Program-made: the position numbers and the translations under genes | Notes under the pieces: generated by a model | Database searches by the model: none | The model's input: the letters and a program-made list of their open reading frames with translations, nothing else | Told to the model about the DNA's origin: nothing | Assembly (NCBI GenBank): GCA_000310025.1 | Contig: FN648459.1 | Location: 59,182 to 123,181, forward strand | DNA: 64,000 bases | DNA from: Ectocarpus siliculosus | Lineage: Eukaryota > Sar > Phaeophyceae > Ectocarpales > Ectocarpaceae | Direction of reading: 5' to 3' | Shown: piece after piece, positions 44,001-52,871 of the stretch | Numbering within the stretch: the stretch's first letter is position 1 | How the letters are laid out: the number at the start of each line of letters is the position of its first letter

Positions 44001-45039
44001 CGGAGTTCTGTACCCGACCAAGGCGCTGTCCTTCCGGGCCGTCTGGCCCGAGGCTTTCGCGTGGATGAACGATTCTTTGAACATCGCTGCTGAGGTGAGC
44101 AAGGAAGACAAGAGGTGCCCGGAGGTTAAGCTGTACGGCAAGAGGAGGATCAGGGTGGCGCTGCCGTTCATGATGCCCGGCTTCCGCCACCGTCACCGCC
44201 CGTCAAAGATGCACAGCAAGGGGGAGCGGTGCTTCTACCTGAACTCAGGCCACGATCATTCCTCGGCGACGCACAAAATTCTAACTCAGGCTGGGGTGCC
44301 CACGTACTCCGAACACTGTACTTTTGGATTCAGCAGCGAGGGCTTTCGGGGGGATGGACGTTCTTGGGGGTCGGTAGGAGGGATGGCCGGGGTCCCCGCG
44401 GTGGCGGCAGGAGCGGCGGCATCGGCAGCAGCTCCGGCGGCGACGGCTGCGACCTCTGGCGGCAGTGTTTTCCCCGCGGCGGCGGCGGGGGGGGCGGCCG
44501 GGGTCCCCGCGGTGGCGGCAGGAGCGGCGGCATCGGCAGCAGCTCCGGCGGCGACGGCGGCGACCTCTGGCGGCAGTGTTTTCCCCGCGGCGGCGGCGGG
44601 GGGGGCGGCCGGGGTCCCCGCGGTGGCAGCAGGAGCGGCGGCGTCGGCAGCAGCTCCGGCGGCGGCGCCGCTGGCACCAGACGGAGCGTGGACGGAGGTG
44701 GAGCATGAGGGTGGTACCGGCGTGCGTCGGCAGGGGCAGCAGGGGTTTGTAGCGACGCCCGCCGTGACGAGGTCGCGGGCGAAGCGAGATGGGCGGGTGC
44801 CGGGGATTTTCGCGCTTCTAGCCATGGAGGACGAGATCAAACGGTCCATTGCCGAGCTTCCTTCGCCGGGCGTTTCTGAGCCAGACTTGCCGACAGGGCC
44901 GGCGTACGACCAGGAGACGCCTGACACATACGCGGCGGCGCACGCGGGGCCACACCACCACATCTGGACCCACGCCGAACACAAGGAGTTTTGCGGGCTG
45001 AACGCAGCGGGCACCTTTCAGGAGGTCGGGGCGGAATAG
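41035..45039 (+). CDS. gag-pol: Copia gag-protease-integrase polyprotein
   Basis: 1334 codons. Residues 1-50 form a charged coiled-coil. The capsid-like region spans about 100-290, then a Gly- and Gln-rich stretch (330-420). Two CX2CX4HX4C zinc knuckles follow (CMRCGRHGHHAGHC near 453 and CGACGQYGHMWRSC near 476), which bind RNA. The aspartic protease site is FLGDSGAVVHV with Asp660. The integrase has an LHCSLGN...CDGC zinc-binding part and the triad in MDLAGPF, TDNGTEWVNEEF and GRVERR. A Gly/Ala linker with in-frame 111-bp repeats leads to TAG at 45037-45039. The same frame continues without break into RT, so the natural product is probably one gag-pol interrupted by this single stop. Start chosen as the first ATG after the leader. 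Confidence 0.93.
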   Translation: MSDGGDTEDIAAVRARLDEALRAIEAAKAETAEVRAAQQQSAGAPAGSPGGDGLVATGGAPSASVGPTGPGGVSHGGGTGVPGLPLGGTIVRTPVPRLPSNCTADAFLSWRRWFRVYADNHDLLHTIAGSAEVPVVSCQDVGYLTRQFGPKLVGEHKRMWGFILEAAVGAPFENTLYSCHSVADAWRMMEDWFLPNHPADCQLLVAELDNITMKDDEDPKVFFSRVAQLETKLRAVGIVKSELEVVQILIRQLPARYDVEKRSSLSKRDLTRAELQDVVRGRYATLKASEMRSAAVTPAVSANPHALVVGRGFGHGGNGGGGGGGGQRRNGNSGDGRGQYWSSGGAVAQQQQQPRQQQQPQSQMQQYRQPQQPQRQMQQPYQQPQQQMRQQQPYQQQSQMQPYRQPQQQQQQQQQSAMIGVGGTYECGSNAVYYQPESPPPPGAPMGTVHRCMRCGRHGHHAGHCAAPRRFEGTCGACGQYGHMWRSCVKSNRHPHLNVVTSAGAVDPEYAYATTDASAAPYRDIPAADGMYYSDAMMAGGGGGGGSGGDGSGSGGSVGNGAIVQQQVVTPAEPFFEFVDIFHGGGGVDGGDDGLQPNDAMATSDSAGAVPEALGGNGEVTFGGGLFAMHLVCSVSSSPPAREISNLFPHRPGSAVFLGDSGAVVHVVPSGEKVYNRRPPRPEERLLMLGDGKLIPVEFFGDLDMIFHCHEDVRVTLKNVGVVPDLALDVLSLNQIQERHEIKLNRHGASIWGGLVQFTKFPHGNYIQGTRVDPLPHHVKSPAMVAAMLRPGLQSSINYNDLHCSLGNANSKTVYETAKQMGIKVTGTPEYCDGCAESKAIQRSVPKVISPSRRTTRPLERVAMDLAGPFGSSSGGAKDLMQILDHHTNYGWTFFLREKSGANVVGAFRAWYASIKALLATHGELGCVLTDNGTEWVNEEFRGLLAELNVTRELTAVDGPKSNGRVERRIALVMEGGKAGFLEYPKLFPGVLYPTKALSFRAVWPEAFAWMNDSLNIAAEVSKEDKRCPEVKLYGKRRIRVALPFMMPGFRHRHRPSKMHSKGERCFYLNSGHDHSSATHKILTQAGVPTYSEHCTFGFSSEGFRGDGRSWGSVGGMAGVPAVAAGAAASAAAPAATAATSGGSVFPAAAAGGAAGVPAVAAGAAASAAAPAATAATSGGSVFPAAAAGGAAGVPAVAAGAAASAAAPAAAPLAPDGAWTEVEHEGGTGVRRQGQQGFVATPAVTRSRAKRDGRVPGIFALLAMEDEIKRSIAELPSPGVSEPDLPTGPAYDQETPDTYAAAHAGPHHHIWTHAEHKEFCGLNAAGTFQEVGAE
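44388..44680 (+). repeat. In-frame 111-bp tandem repeat inside copia ORF
   Basis: About 2.6 units, each encoding 37 residues around GVPAVAAGAAASAAAPAA and SGGSVFPAAAAGGA. They lie in the linker after the integrase. All three plus frames are open across it. A more diverged relative occurs in the minus-strand element at 55600-55950. Confidence 0.9.
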
Positions 45040-46461
45040 CAACGAGGAACGAACGTCATCTCCTCCAAGTGGGTGTATTCATGGAAGGTAGACGAGTTTG
45101 GGCAGCGTGTGCGTCCTAAAGCTAGGTTGGTGGCCCGTGGGTTTGCGCAGCGTGAGGGTGTTGACTTATTTGAAACTTTCTCCCCTTGCCCTTCCATCAC
45201 GAGCATTCGTTTGTTAGCCGCTATTGCCTGTGTGCTGGGTTGGGATACGTGCCATTTCGATGCCGAGCAAGCCTTTGTCCAATCGGAACTGGATGAGGTT
45301 GTGTACATTCGTCTACCCCCTGGGTGCGGCGCGCTTTCCGGTAAGGTCGTTCGGTTGAGACGGAGTCTTTACGGTCTGAAGCAGGCGTCCCGCACATGGC
45401 ATCACCACTTGATGCGTGGCATGAAGCGTCTTGGTTTCGAGTCTTGTGCTGCCGATGCGTGTGTGATGCGTCTGATCGAGAGCGGTGTAGTCACCATAGT
45501 GGTTGTGATCCACGTGGACAACATCTTTTCTATCGGACGTAAGAGCAGGTGCGACCAGTTTGGTGTAGATCTCAACCGGTATGTGCCCATCTCCAACCTT
45601 GGGGAACTGCGCTGGTATGCGGGTTGCCGGTTTTCTCGTGACACGGCGTTGGGGACAGTGACTATTTCGCAGCAGGCTGTAGCGGAGAAGATCGTCGCCA
45701 AGTTCGGTGTGACGACGAACAAAGAGACACCCATGGTCGTTGGTTTGAAGCTTGAGCAGTATGACGCCGACGAGCCCGATGTTGACGCGCCTTTCCGGTC
45801 GCTGGTGGGACACTTGATGTGGCTGGCGAATCAGACTCGCCCGGATATTCTCAACGCGGTACGTGCCGTTGCGAGGTATTCGCACGCGCCGAAGCGATTG
45901 CACTGGCAAGCGGCTTTGCATGTCTTGATGTATGTTAGATCCACGAGCGAGTACGGTATTACTTTTCAGAGGGGCATGGTAGGAGGAGACCACATGGAAC
46001 TTTTTGTCGATGCGGACTTCGCCAGCAAGGCAACCGGCCGGCGATCTGTTTCTGGGGCACTAGTGATGTTCGCTGGTGCGTGTGTGATATATCTGTGTAG
46101 GACGCAGAAGAGCGTCACCTTGTCTTCGACGGAAGCGGAGTACGTGGCGATGTCTGAGGGGCTGAAGGAGGCTATTTTTCTGCGGTATCTCTGGAGTTTT
46201 ATCTTTCCGGACCGTGATGTGGGGTGCACTCCGGTGTGGGAGGACAATGTAGGCGCTATTCACTTGGCAAGTAACCCGGCTACGACCCCTAACTCGAAGC
46301 ACGTCGACATTCGCCACCATTTCATCCGTGAGCGTGTCGCGCGGGGCGAGTTCAAGGTAGTCCACGTACGTTCGGACCTACAACACGCGGATTTCCTGAC
46401 GAAACCGCTCCCCAAGGAGGCTTTTTGCGCTCATCGCGACTTTGTGATGAATATTCGTTGA
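45040..46461 (+). CDS. pol: Copia reverse transcriptase and RNase H
   Basis: Same frame as the preceding reading frame, directly after its TAG. It opens with the usual copia RT start (SSKWVYSWKVDEFG, KARLVARGFAQREGVDLFET). Next come HFDAEQAFVQSELDEVVYIR and LRRSLYGLKQASRTWH. The catalytic box is HVDN (45511-45522) instead of YVDD: the second Asp is Asn through one G-to-A change. RNase H keeps FVDADFASKATGRRSVSG, SSTEAEYVA, EDNVGAI and KHVDIRHH. It ends TAA-free at TGA 46459-46461. There is no good start codon of its own, so expression would need readthrough of the stop, internal initiation or an ancestral sense codon. Confidence 0.92.
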   Translation, partial: QRGTNVISSKWVYSWKVDEFGQRVRPKARLVARGFAQREGVDLFETFSPCPSITSIRLLAAIACVLGWDTCHFDAEQAFVQSELDEVVYIRLPPGCGALSGKVVRLRRSLYGLKQASRTWHHHLMRGMKRLGFESCAADACVMRLIESGVVTIVVVIHVDNIFSIGRKSRCDQFGVDLNRYVPISNLGELRWYAGCRFSRDTALGTVTISQQAVAEKIVAKFGVTTNKETPMVVGLKLEQYDADEPDVDAPFRSLVGHLMWLANQTRPDILNAVRAVARYSHAPKRLHWQAALHVLMYVRSTSEYGITFQRGMVGGDHMELFVDADFASKATGRRSVSGALVMFAGACVIYLCRTQKSVTLSSTEAEYVAMSEGLKEAIFLRYLWSFIFPDRDVGCTPVWEDNVGAIHLASNPATTPNSKHVDIRHHFIRERVARGEFKVVHVRSDLQHADFLTKPLPKEAFCAHRDFVMNIR

Positions 46462-46706
46462 TTTTGTTCTTTGTGTTTTCAGCGGGGGGGCCTTTTCCTA
46501 CGTGATGTGTTTTATTTGTGAATTTATACTGGCCGTTGATTTGCTGTTGTTATGTTTCTGCTCTCTGGTACGTACGATGGATGAGGTAGTTCTGCACAAG
46601 AATCATGGGGGGGGGATATTGGTATTGTTCCATGATACTAGTAGCAGGTGTTTTATTTGTTTTTGATTTGTTTGTTTGGTTCCTTCGTGTTTGGGATGGA
46701 TGTTAC

Positions 46707-46722
46707 AGCAGGGGGGCTGTTG
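46707..46722 (+). other. Second copy of the polypurine tract/LTR-start junction
   Basis: AGCAGGGGGGCTGTT occurs here and again at 47208-47222, where it is the true junction of polypurine tract and 3' LTR. The same duplication is present in the truncated copy at 27 kb and, in altered form, near 53850. The region 46465-47217 is otherwise an untranslated tail of about 750 bp. Confidence 0.7.
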
Positions 46723-47217
46723 GACTGGTATATTTGTCAAGGTATTGGGTATTGGAGGAAGGATTTGGCATGTTCTCGTCAGTCATGGTTGAAGCCTTTC
46801 TTTGTGCTTCCGAAGGTTATTTGAGCTGGTCAATGAGTTGAAACATGAATGCTTATCTGAGGAATCTGTTCTGAGTTAAGTCAGGACGTTGGACACGTTT
46901 TCCCAGAGTTACCCGTCCCCTTTCTGACGTGATTCTGATGTAATGTGTATCTTTGCTGGGTATTCTTCCAAGGGTGACTGTTTGTGTTTTGACTGCTTGA
47001 GAATTTGGTAAAGCATTTTTCTCAAGAGGGTGAATTGTTTATTGACAGACCTTTTAGGGGATAGTAATTTGATATCACAAGACTTTGAAAGCTTTGTACG
47101 GCATTGGTATGTTGACAGAGTTGTTTGAAGTGGAATGGTGGATGATTTATCTGCCGTTTTACCTGGCAGTTCGTGAGGTAGGTGTCGTAGATCGTATCTC
47201 GTACAGAGCAGGGGGGC

Positions 47218-47408
47218 TGTTTGGGGTGCTCAGCAGGATACTGATCTACGGGGCCTCCGGGGGTTACGTGAATGATGTTTGTGTATGATGGACATGATAC
47301 GTGCGGGGCCCCTCGTGCCTCCGCCGTGCATGCCACTCTCTAATCAACCAAGGTCTTGAGTCAACCTTCTTTCTCTTTCGGCCTCTGACGGGCTACCGCA
47401 CCCAAACA
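47218..47408 (+). repeat. Copia 3' LTR
   Basis: 191 bp, identical to the 5' LTR, preceded directly by the polypurine tract and followed by GAAGA. Confidence 0.97.
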
Positions 47409-47413
47409 GAAGA

Positions 47414-47520
47414 CGACGAAAAGAAGAATATCGCAGGCAAGCGGTTTACTACCTTCCTTGCGGTGCCATGCCGCCCGACTTTAACGCCCCGCCAACAACT
47501 GGCCATGAATGTGTTTGGAG
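47414..47520 (+). pseudogene. KDZ-like gene exon, right half of the interrupted exon
   Basis: Continues the exon begun at 40561. The leftover base at the donor (G|GTTTGT) completes a valine codon with the next exon at 47676, so splicing phase supports the model. Confidence 0.65.
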
Positions 47521-47675
47521 GTTTGTGCTGAGAAGCACATCATAACCATGTGTTTAGCGCTTCTTCTTGTTCGTGCGTGCATACAAGTTCAAACAGTTGC
47601 CCCCTTCGTTGAGTGCGTCAACACCCTAAAAAGGTCGCCCCCCCCCCACCTCCTGTTCTCCCATTTGTTGCTCAG

Positions 47676-48268
47676 TTCAAGCTCTGCGCTCCGGGTCAGC
47701 ATTTGGTGCGGCAGTACACTGTCCGAAGTTCATTCAGATTTGGTGTTCGAACGGCAACCCCGGCGAAAGCGCGGACAAGGACGGAAAGGTTGCTGAGTTT
47801 TCTGTCTGCTTCAACATCCAACCTGACGACACGCCGAAAGAGCGTGTTCCCCACCCCTACAACGGGGAGAAGGCCGGACCGTATTTTGCGCCTGATCACG
47901 TTCACGACTTTAATCACGGCTCCGACTGCCACGATAAATACGGCCAGCTTAATACTTGCAGTCAGTTGGCAGGAGTCAACTGTAACGTACACGAACAAAT
48001 TCACGCGAAGAAGAAGAAGTTTTTGGGGATGATCAATACCATGGGGTTCGACCGGTTTTCCTTCATGGTAATACTCGTCAATGAGATCGAGAATGCGGCC
48101 ATCAACCACCGTACTCTACACTTGTTGGTCGACTCCGTACGTCAACATAGAAGCAGTCGAATAGCTGTTTGTAAGGTGGAGATTTGGTTGACCGGGCGTT
48201 GCTGTTGTGAGAAGCCTTTGCAATTGCGGTATGATCAGTTCGGCCGAGCACGACTTTTTTTTCTGTAG
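47676..48268 (+). CDS. KDZ-like transposase C-terminal exon
   Basis: Acceptor GTTGCTCAG. The frame is open for about 195 codons to TAG at 48266-48268. It contains AVHCPKFIQIWCSNGNPG, PYFAPDHVHDFNHGSDC, NTCSQLAGVNCNVHEQIHAK and a helix MINTMGFDRFSFMVILVNE. The HEQ glutamate sits where KDZ enzymes place the final acidic catalytic residue. This exon alone is intact and is the main basis for the family call. Confidence 0.65.
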
Positions 48269-49293
48269 AATTATGCCCCTTGTTTTCGGAGTCGCAGCCG
48301 AGGAACCAAAGGCCAAGGAGGAGGTGTGTGCGTAGAAGTAGGTGAGGGTAGAGACGAGGACCATTCGGATTCGCGTGCGTACAAGTTCGAAAGAGAGGTA
48401 CCGTTCAGATCATTTGAGTGATTTTTCCGATACCGTGCCCCAGGCACCCGCAGCGGTGTGGGTAACGTCTGGAAAATATTCTTTTCGCAGATTGGCATTT
48501 AACTATCGAATGAAAAGTTGGCGTCCTCATGGGAAATGACCAACAGCGAAGGGATTGCATGAGTGCACCCGATCAACGCTATCCCAGGACTCGGTAGGAA
48601 AAAGTGACATATACAGGCGCAGCATAGGCAAATGGAAGGAGACGTGGTGGGTCGTATATGAATCTCTTTCCGGTCGCTTCAAGCAAATAGCAAAGTCGAC
48701 AGCGCAAATCATCTGATGTAAAACGGATCTTTAGCGCTTTTTCTTGGCCCTGTTACTTTGCGCGAGCGTACGGCAAGAAACCGTAAACAGCCACTTGGCG
48801 CAAATGCACAGATTCTAATCACGTGGCATGTACTCTCGGGGCTAGGCCCGTTCTAGGTACGCGAGAAAAACGAAAGATTCTCTGTAAATTATAAGTCAAC
48901 ACCTCGTTCACGTCGTAATTGAAAGGCCTTGTTTCGGTGCGTAGACGGTGTTCGTGACGGCCCCAGGCATGCTCCGGGACTGCGCTACTCTCACCCAAAT
49001 GTGTGCATGGACCCATCAAGCGTGGTGGAGCGTCGCTATAGCGGAAGGTCCCTCAAACAATCCCGAAAAACGCTCACGCGTGCCCTCCCCCCCAGCGTCC
49101 GAAATCAGGTAACGCCATTTTGGCCATTACCCACCCCTTCCAGAGCACTCACGGCATCGTGTCAGAGACGCACGGCGCACTTGACGTTTTCTCCACAAAC
49201 AGTTGTGTACCCAAGGACCCCGGAAACCACTTTCTGTAAGAAAAAAAAAAACGATTGGCACTAGCATGGCCTCCTCTAGGGGTCTCGTTAACC

Positions 49294-49660
49294 CCCGCCC
49301 CGCCCGCCCAAAAAATACAACAGAGCGATTTTTTTCGACCCCGAAGATGGACCGCCCAACGGCACGCCGGGTCCTATTGAATGGCCGCTAGACTCGTCCA
49401 GGGCACGTGTGGAGCTCGGCAACGCAAAAAACCTGAAGCAAAACGATTATTTCTACACGTCTTTGCGGTTTGCGCTCTCAACGGCCGCCGCCGGTTTTGG
49501 CCGAAACCGAGACACAACCGTAGGATGCTTTCTACGTGAAAGTAAAACGTACTTGGGCGTGCATCCTGAAACACGATGGCATCGATCGCTGCCCTTCTAT
49601 ATATGCAGAGAGTACGAAAAAAGCCATCGTCTTGGCGGCACAGTCGGGAAACAATATTAG
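49294..49660 (+). CDS. Orphan C-terminal exon of an unrecognised gene
   Basis: The frame is open after a TAA near 49288. It reads KKYNRAIFFDPEDGPPNGTP, PIEWPLDSSRARVELGNAKN, then YFYTSLRFALSTAAAGFGRN, TYLGVHPETRWHRSLPFYI and ends KSHRLGGTVGKQY before TAG. The upstream acceptor is not clear. It could belong to a gene downstream of the KDZ-like element or to a further ORF of that element. 48269-49293 shows no other gene, and 49661-50552 none either. Confidence 0.4.
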
Positions 49661-50552
49661 GTAATCCTCTGGAACGGTCGATCAAGGTAGCCGCGATGGG
49701 TGTATAGGCGTTCGTTCGTTGTCTACTAGCAGGAGGTCTACCGGATACGAGATTCTACAAGGAGAGCGGTATCAGATACATACCAGAACGCTGATAGGGC
49801 CATCGATACCCCTACATCGTGACCCGAAGTTGCCCTTGATCGTGACCAGAACTTGTCGTACTACAACACTATTGGTTGGCAAACACGTACGTACATACAT
49901 ATACCCAGTTGGCACCTTTGCTTTGCAGCAATTCTTTCCCACTAAAAATCGATACGTCAGCAGTACTCAATTAATGCTTTTCTCCCGTTTGCTCATCTGC
50001 ATCGCAACTCCACGCATTGAGACCAAGTTAACATATCTACAAACAACCCAGCAGCAACCACTGGGTGCACCCCAACTCTTCCCCTGCCTTCTGTTGGCGT
50101 GAGAAAGAACAGCGACAAAAATGACTGGTGACAGCAGTAGCACGACTGTGATACCGAGAGGAAACGAGTCGCAGAATCAGGCACGGTTCACTTGTAGCAC
50201 CTTTCCGTGCACCGTTCACCTGTACCACCTCTCCGTGCAGTCCCTCATCATTTCTTTTTCTCGCGGAGCCACGTAAACGGCGGGTAGGGCAGTACGCCGG
50301 CAGCTCCAGCCCAATATAAGTAAATATGATACAATCTCTAGCTTGTACTACTGTAGTCCAACAAGGAGCTAAGTAAGGCTCACGAGAACAGCACCCCAAG
50401 TGCTTGGAGGGAAAAGGAAAACGAAAAATGAAGGCTGCTAAGCTGAGAGGGCAGACAGGCCGGGAGACAGGGTTTATGAAGCGCACTGCTGTGTTCCGAA
50501 GAGACCGTTGGGTGATATCGTGGTAAGAGATGTTAATGTGACTGTTGCAGTA

Positions 50553-50727
50553 GGTGCCAAGACACCACATACTCAAACAGATTTTTAAAGATTGGATGTA
50601 CTCCACAGAAGTAATTGTGGCGGTGCCTCAAATGGTGGCGTTGGGTGGCGTTGAAACATCCTCTGCGTCGTGGATGGTTGGAGCTTTTGAAATCGGTCCA
50701 GGGTGTGTGGTATCTTGTGTCACCCCG
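50553..50727. mobile_element. TA-flanked MITE, copy 3 (diverged, about 175 bp)
   Basis: The right end, reversed, reads CGGGGTGACACAAGATACC then CACACACCCTGGACC. The left end GGTGCCAAGACACCACATAC is diverged but in register. TA dinucleotides flank both sides. A 189-codon minus frame crossing the left flank is judged fortuitous. Confidence 0.65.
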
Positions 50728-50812
50728 TACGTACGCCGTATGCCTTGAAGACCGTCTCACGTTGGTAAATCATGGAGCTGCCCAAGGGGCCCTCCATATG
50801 GAAATTTTGGAA

Positions 50813-50838
50813 CCCCCCCCCCCCCCCCCCCCCCCCCC
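50813..50838 (+). repeat. Poly-C tract of 26 bases
   Basis: An uninterrupted run of C. Other C runs of 14 or more lie near 9390, 10411 and 62682. Length in the assembly may be unreliable. Confidence 0.95.
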
Positions 50839-51664
50839 GGGCCAAGATTGCAGCGCAATATAGGGGGTTTAGGCTGCACGCTTGCACACGGCGATTTTGG
50901 CACCGTGTGCAAGCAGAGCGTCGACCTGACGAAGTCAGGCGGTCAACTACGGTGGAGTGAACACACAGCAACACGTTGGGCACATCTTTTGGGAGGGTCG
51001 CCCCCCTACTGCTGTACATATATGTGTACCAGGTCTAATCTACCCGACCAACATGCTTGGAGGGAGGATTTTTTGGATATATATACAAGACCTATCTCTT
51101 GTGGGAACACAATCTTGTCGATAAATCGGATATCCGTGACGTGTTAATTTGTTTTGATTGTCTCGCCAGCGGTTGGTCAATACAAAGCCCAAGGAGAGTG
51201 CGCAACCTGTTGAGGGTCTCAGACGACACGCAGGGTTCGAAGTTCGGTGAGCAACATAGTATAATATAGAGGGACCCATCCATCCGTCCATGTTGAAGTA
51301 TTATTTATTTATTGAACAAACGTGTGTGTGAGAACAGGATCAAAAAGATTTGTCCTCGTGTCTTGAGTTGAGAGCACCTCCAAAGAAGTTTGATGCGCTT
51401 CTACTCTCGAGTGTTGACGTGCACTGTGCTGTTATAATCGTTTCAAACCTACCTTTACTTTGGTTCCGGCACGACAATAAATACTCATCATCCGCTGTGA
51501 ACGGCATATCGGCAATCATTCAAGTGGGCTAAAAAAATTGCAGCCCGCCAAGACAAGCTGGTATCGTAGATCGCCATCGTGACAAGATGACCGTGTTCTC
51601 AACCCAGTACCAACATCACAAACACTTGAAGCATGCACGTTTTCTAACCGTTGATCGAGGATTA

Positions 51665-52056
51665 CGTGCGAAGGTGTACCGATTCTGGTAAAAGTCAATC
51701 AACGGAGGATACCCTGCGAATCGGGCCCTCCTTAACACTCTCCACCCACAGATTTTACCCTCAACTGGGAACCTCTTGTGGGCAGGACGGGTAATTCGAT
51801 GGGAGTGTCACAAGGTTCTTTATAGGATCGATTCCAAGAGGTGTTCTCGGGACTGACGACTGACACACATTGTGACACAGTGTCCATGGGAAAATGTCCA
51901 AGAAAGTCAGGAGAAAAAAGAATAAACGTGCACCCAAGGAGTTTCGAACCAGTGTCCTGCTGACGCCATATACATGCGAAGGTGTACCGATTGTGGTAAA
52001 AGTCAATCGACATCGACATATATATTCTCTTCGAATCGGGCCCTCCTTAACATAGG
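51665..52056 (+). repeat. Pair of 75-80-bp direct repeats 305 bp apart
   Basis: TGCGAAGGTGTACCGATT(C/G)TGG to GAATCGGGCCCTCCTTAACA occurs at 51669-51738 and again at 51974-52052. No gene seen from 50840 to 52540. Confidence 0.75.
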
Positions 52057-52540
52057 GAAGGGTTAGTATTGTCCGACACAAACCGACCCACGACACAAAG
52101 GAGAAAAAAAAAAGTCAAACAGGGGGCAACAATTGTTGGTATGGACGGGAGATACTCCGGCGTCCCTCTTGACCTGAGGGATGCTACAAGTACTACGCTG
52201 CAATAAGCCCACAGGGTACATAAGCTTGCTGCACTACATCTCTACTTCCGAAGCTGGAGGAACTAAGGCGGAAAGCAAGGCGACAAGTGCACACCCGGAG
52301 GCGGGTACGAGCGCGGGTGCATTCTTTCATTTCTGCGGTCGGGTGCAGCTCGTGAGCTGCTGGGCTGGGCTGGCTGATGGTTGCTGTCTCTCTCTTCCTT
52401 TTCCGAGCTGAAAGCAGTATAGAATACACACTATGCATCTGTAACCTCCTGTACGCTACCTCAACTGCCAACCACCCCAGCTGCTCTTCCCTACAGCAGT
52501 ACCCAGCGACCTGTACCAAGCAGCAGCACCGCGCTCCGCT

Positions 52541-52785
52541 TCACAGCAAGCAGCAGTAATATTGTTCTGCTGCCGTTGCTCGCTTTTATCCCCAAGGTTC
52601 TGTTATAGAACCCCCCCCCTGTAATACCGAAAATACCTCCTAATAAAGATCTATTACTACAATTGATACACAGCAAAAGCAGCAGTAAATATTGTTCTGC
52701 TGCCGTTGCTCGCTTTTATCCCCGAGGTTCTGTTATAGAACCCCCCCCCTGTAATACCGAAAATACCTCCTAAAGATCTACTATC
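52541..52785 (+). repeat. Tandem duplication, period about 132 bp
   Basis: Two near-identical copies of a block running from TATTGTTCTGCTGCCGTTGC to ACCGAAAATACCTCCTAA, each with a run of nine C. Origin unknown; it does not match the copia LTRs. Confidence 0.85.
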
Positions 52786-52871
52786 AATGTGTAACCCAGT
52801 CTCTAATGGGCCATGCGTCTTGAGGAACCCCTCTCTCAGCGTGTCTGAATTGTGTTCTACTGGACTTACTT

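Larger units (their letters stand above)
40602..47408 (+). mobile_element. Complete Ty1/copia LTR retrotransposon, 6807 bp
   Basis: Two 191-bp LTRs (40602-40792 and 47218-47408) are identical, start TGTTTGGGG and end CCCAAACA. The target duplication is GAAGA (40597-40601 and 47409-47413). The internal order gag, zinc knuckles, protease, integrase, RT, RNase H is that of Ty1/copia (Pseudoviridae). A polypurine tract GCAGGGGGGC touches the 3' LTR. I could not match a primer-binding site to a known tRNA. Identical LTRs mean the insertion is recent. It lies in the same orientation as the KDZ-like gene whose exon it splits. Confidence 0.97.
35088..48268 (+). pseudogene. KDZ (Zisupton-like) transposase gene, decayed and split by a copia insertion
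   Basis: Exon candidates: 35088-35430, 36183-36368, 36708-37241, 37435-37843, 38980-39211, 39762-40424, 40561-40601 continued at 47414-47520, 47676-48268. The last exon carries the KDZ C-terminal pattern: DHVHDFNHGSDCHDKYG (D..H...H...C), then NTCSQLAGVNCNVHEQIH and a run ending MGFDRFSFMVILVNEIENAA. This matches the conserved NT..CEQ...L......M....F.F.L......N block with its catalytic-type Glu. Earlier exons carry Cys pairs typical of these proteins (CHENVCAAC, CTFC, CTPCPP...CPGIC followed by FDVNKHNA). Damage: TAA at 35305, TAG at 36741, a frameshift near 37020, another near 39950, and a 6.8-kb retrotransposon. KDZ proteins are DDE-type DNA transposases with an RNase H fold. Confidence 0.6.

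Noticed and set aside
50037-50606. 189-codon minus-strand frame
   Set aside because: It crosses the edge of a MITE, has no motif and looks like random translation.
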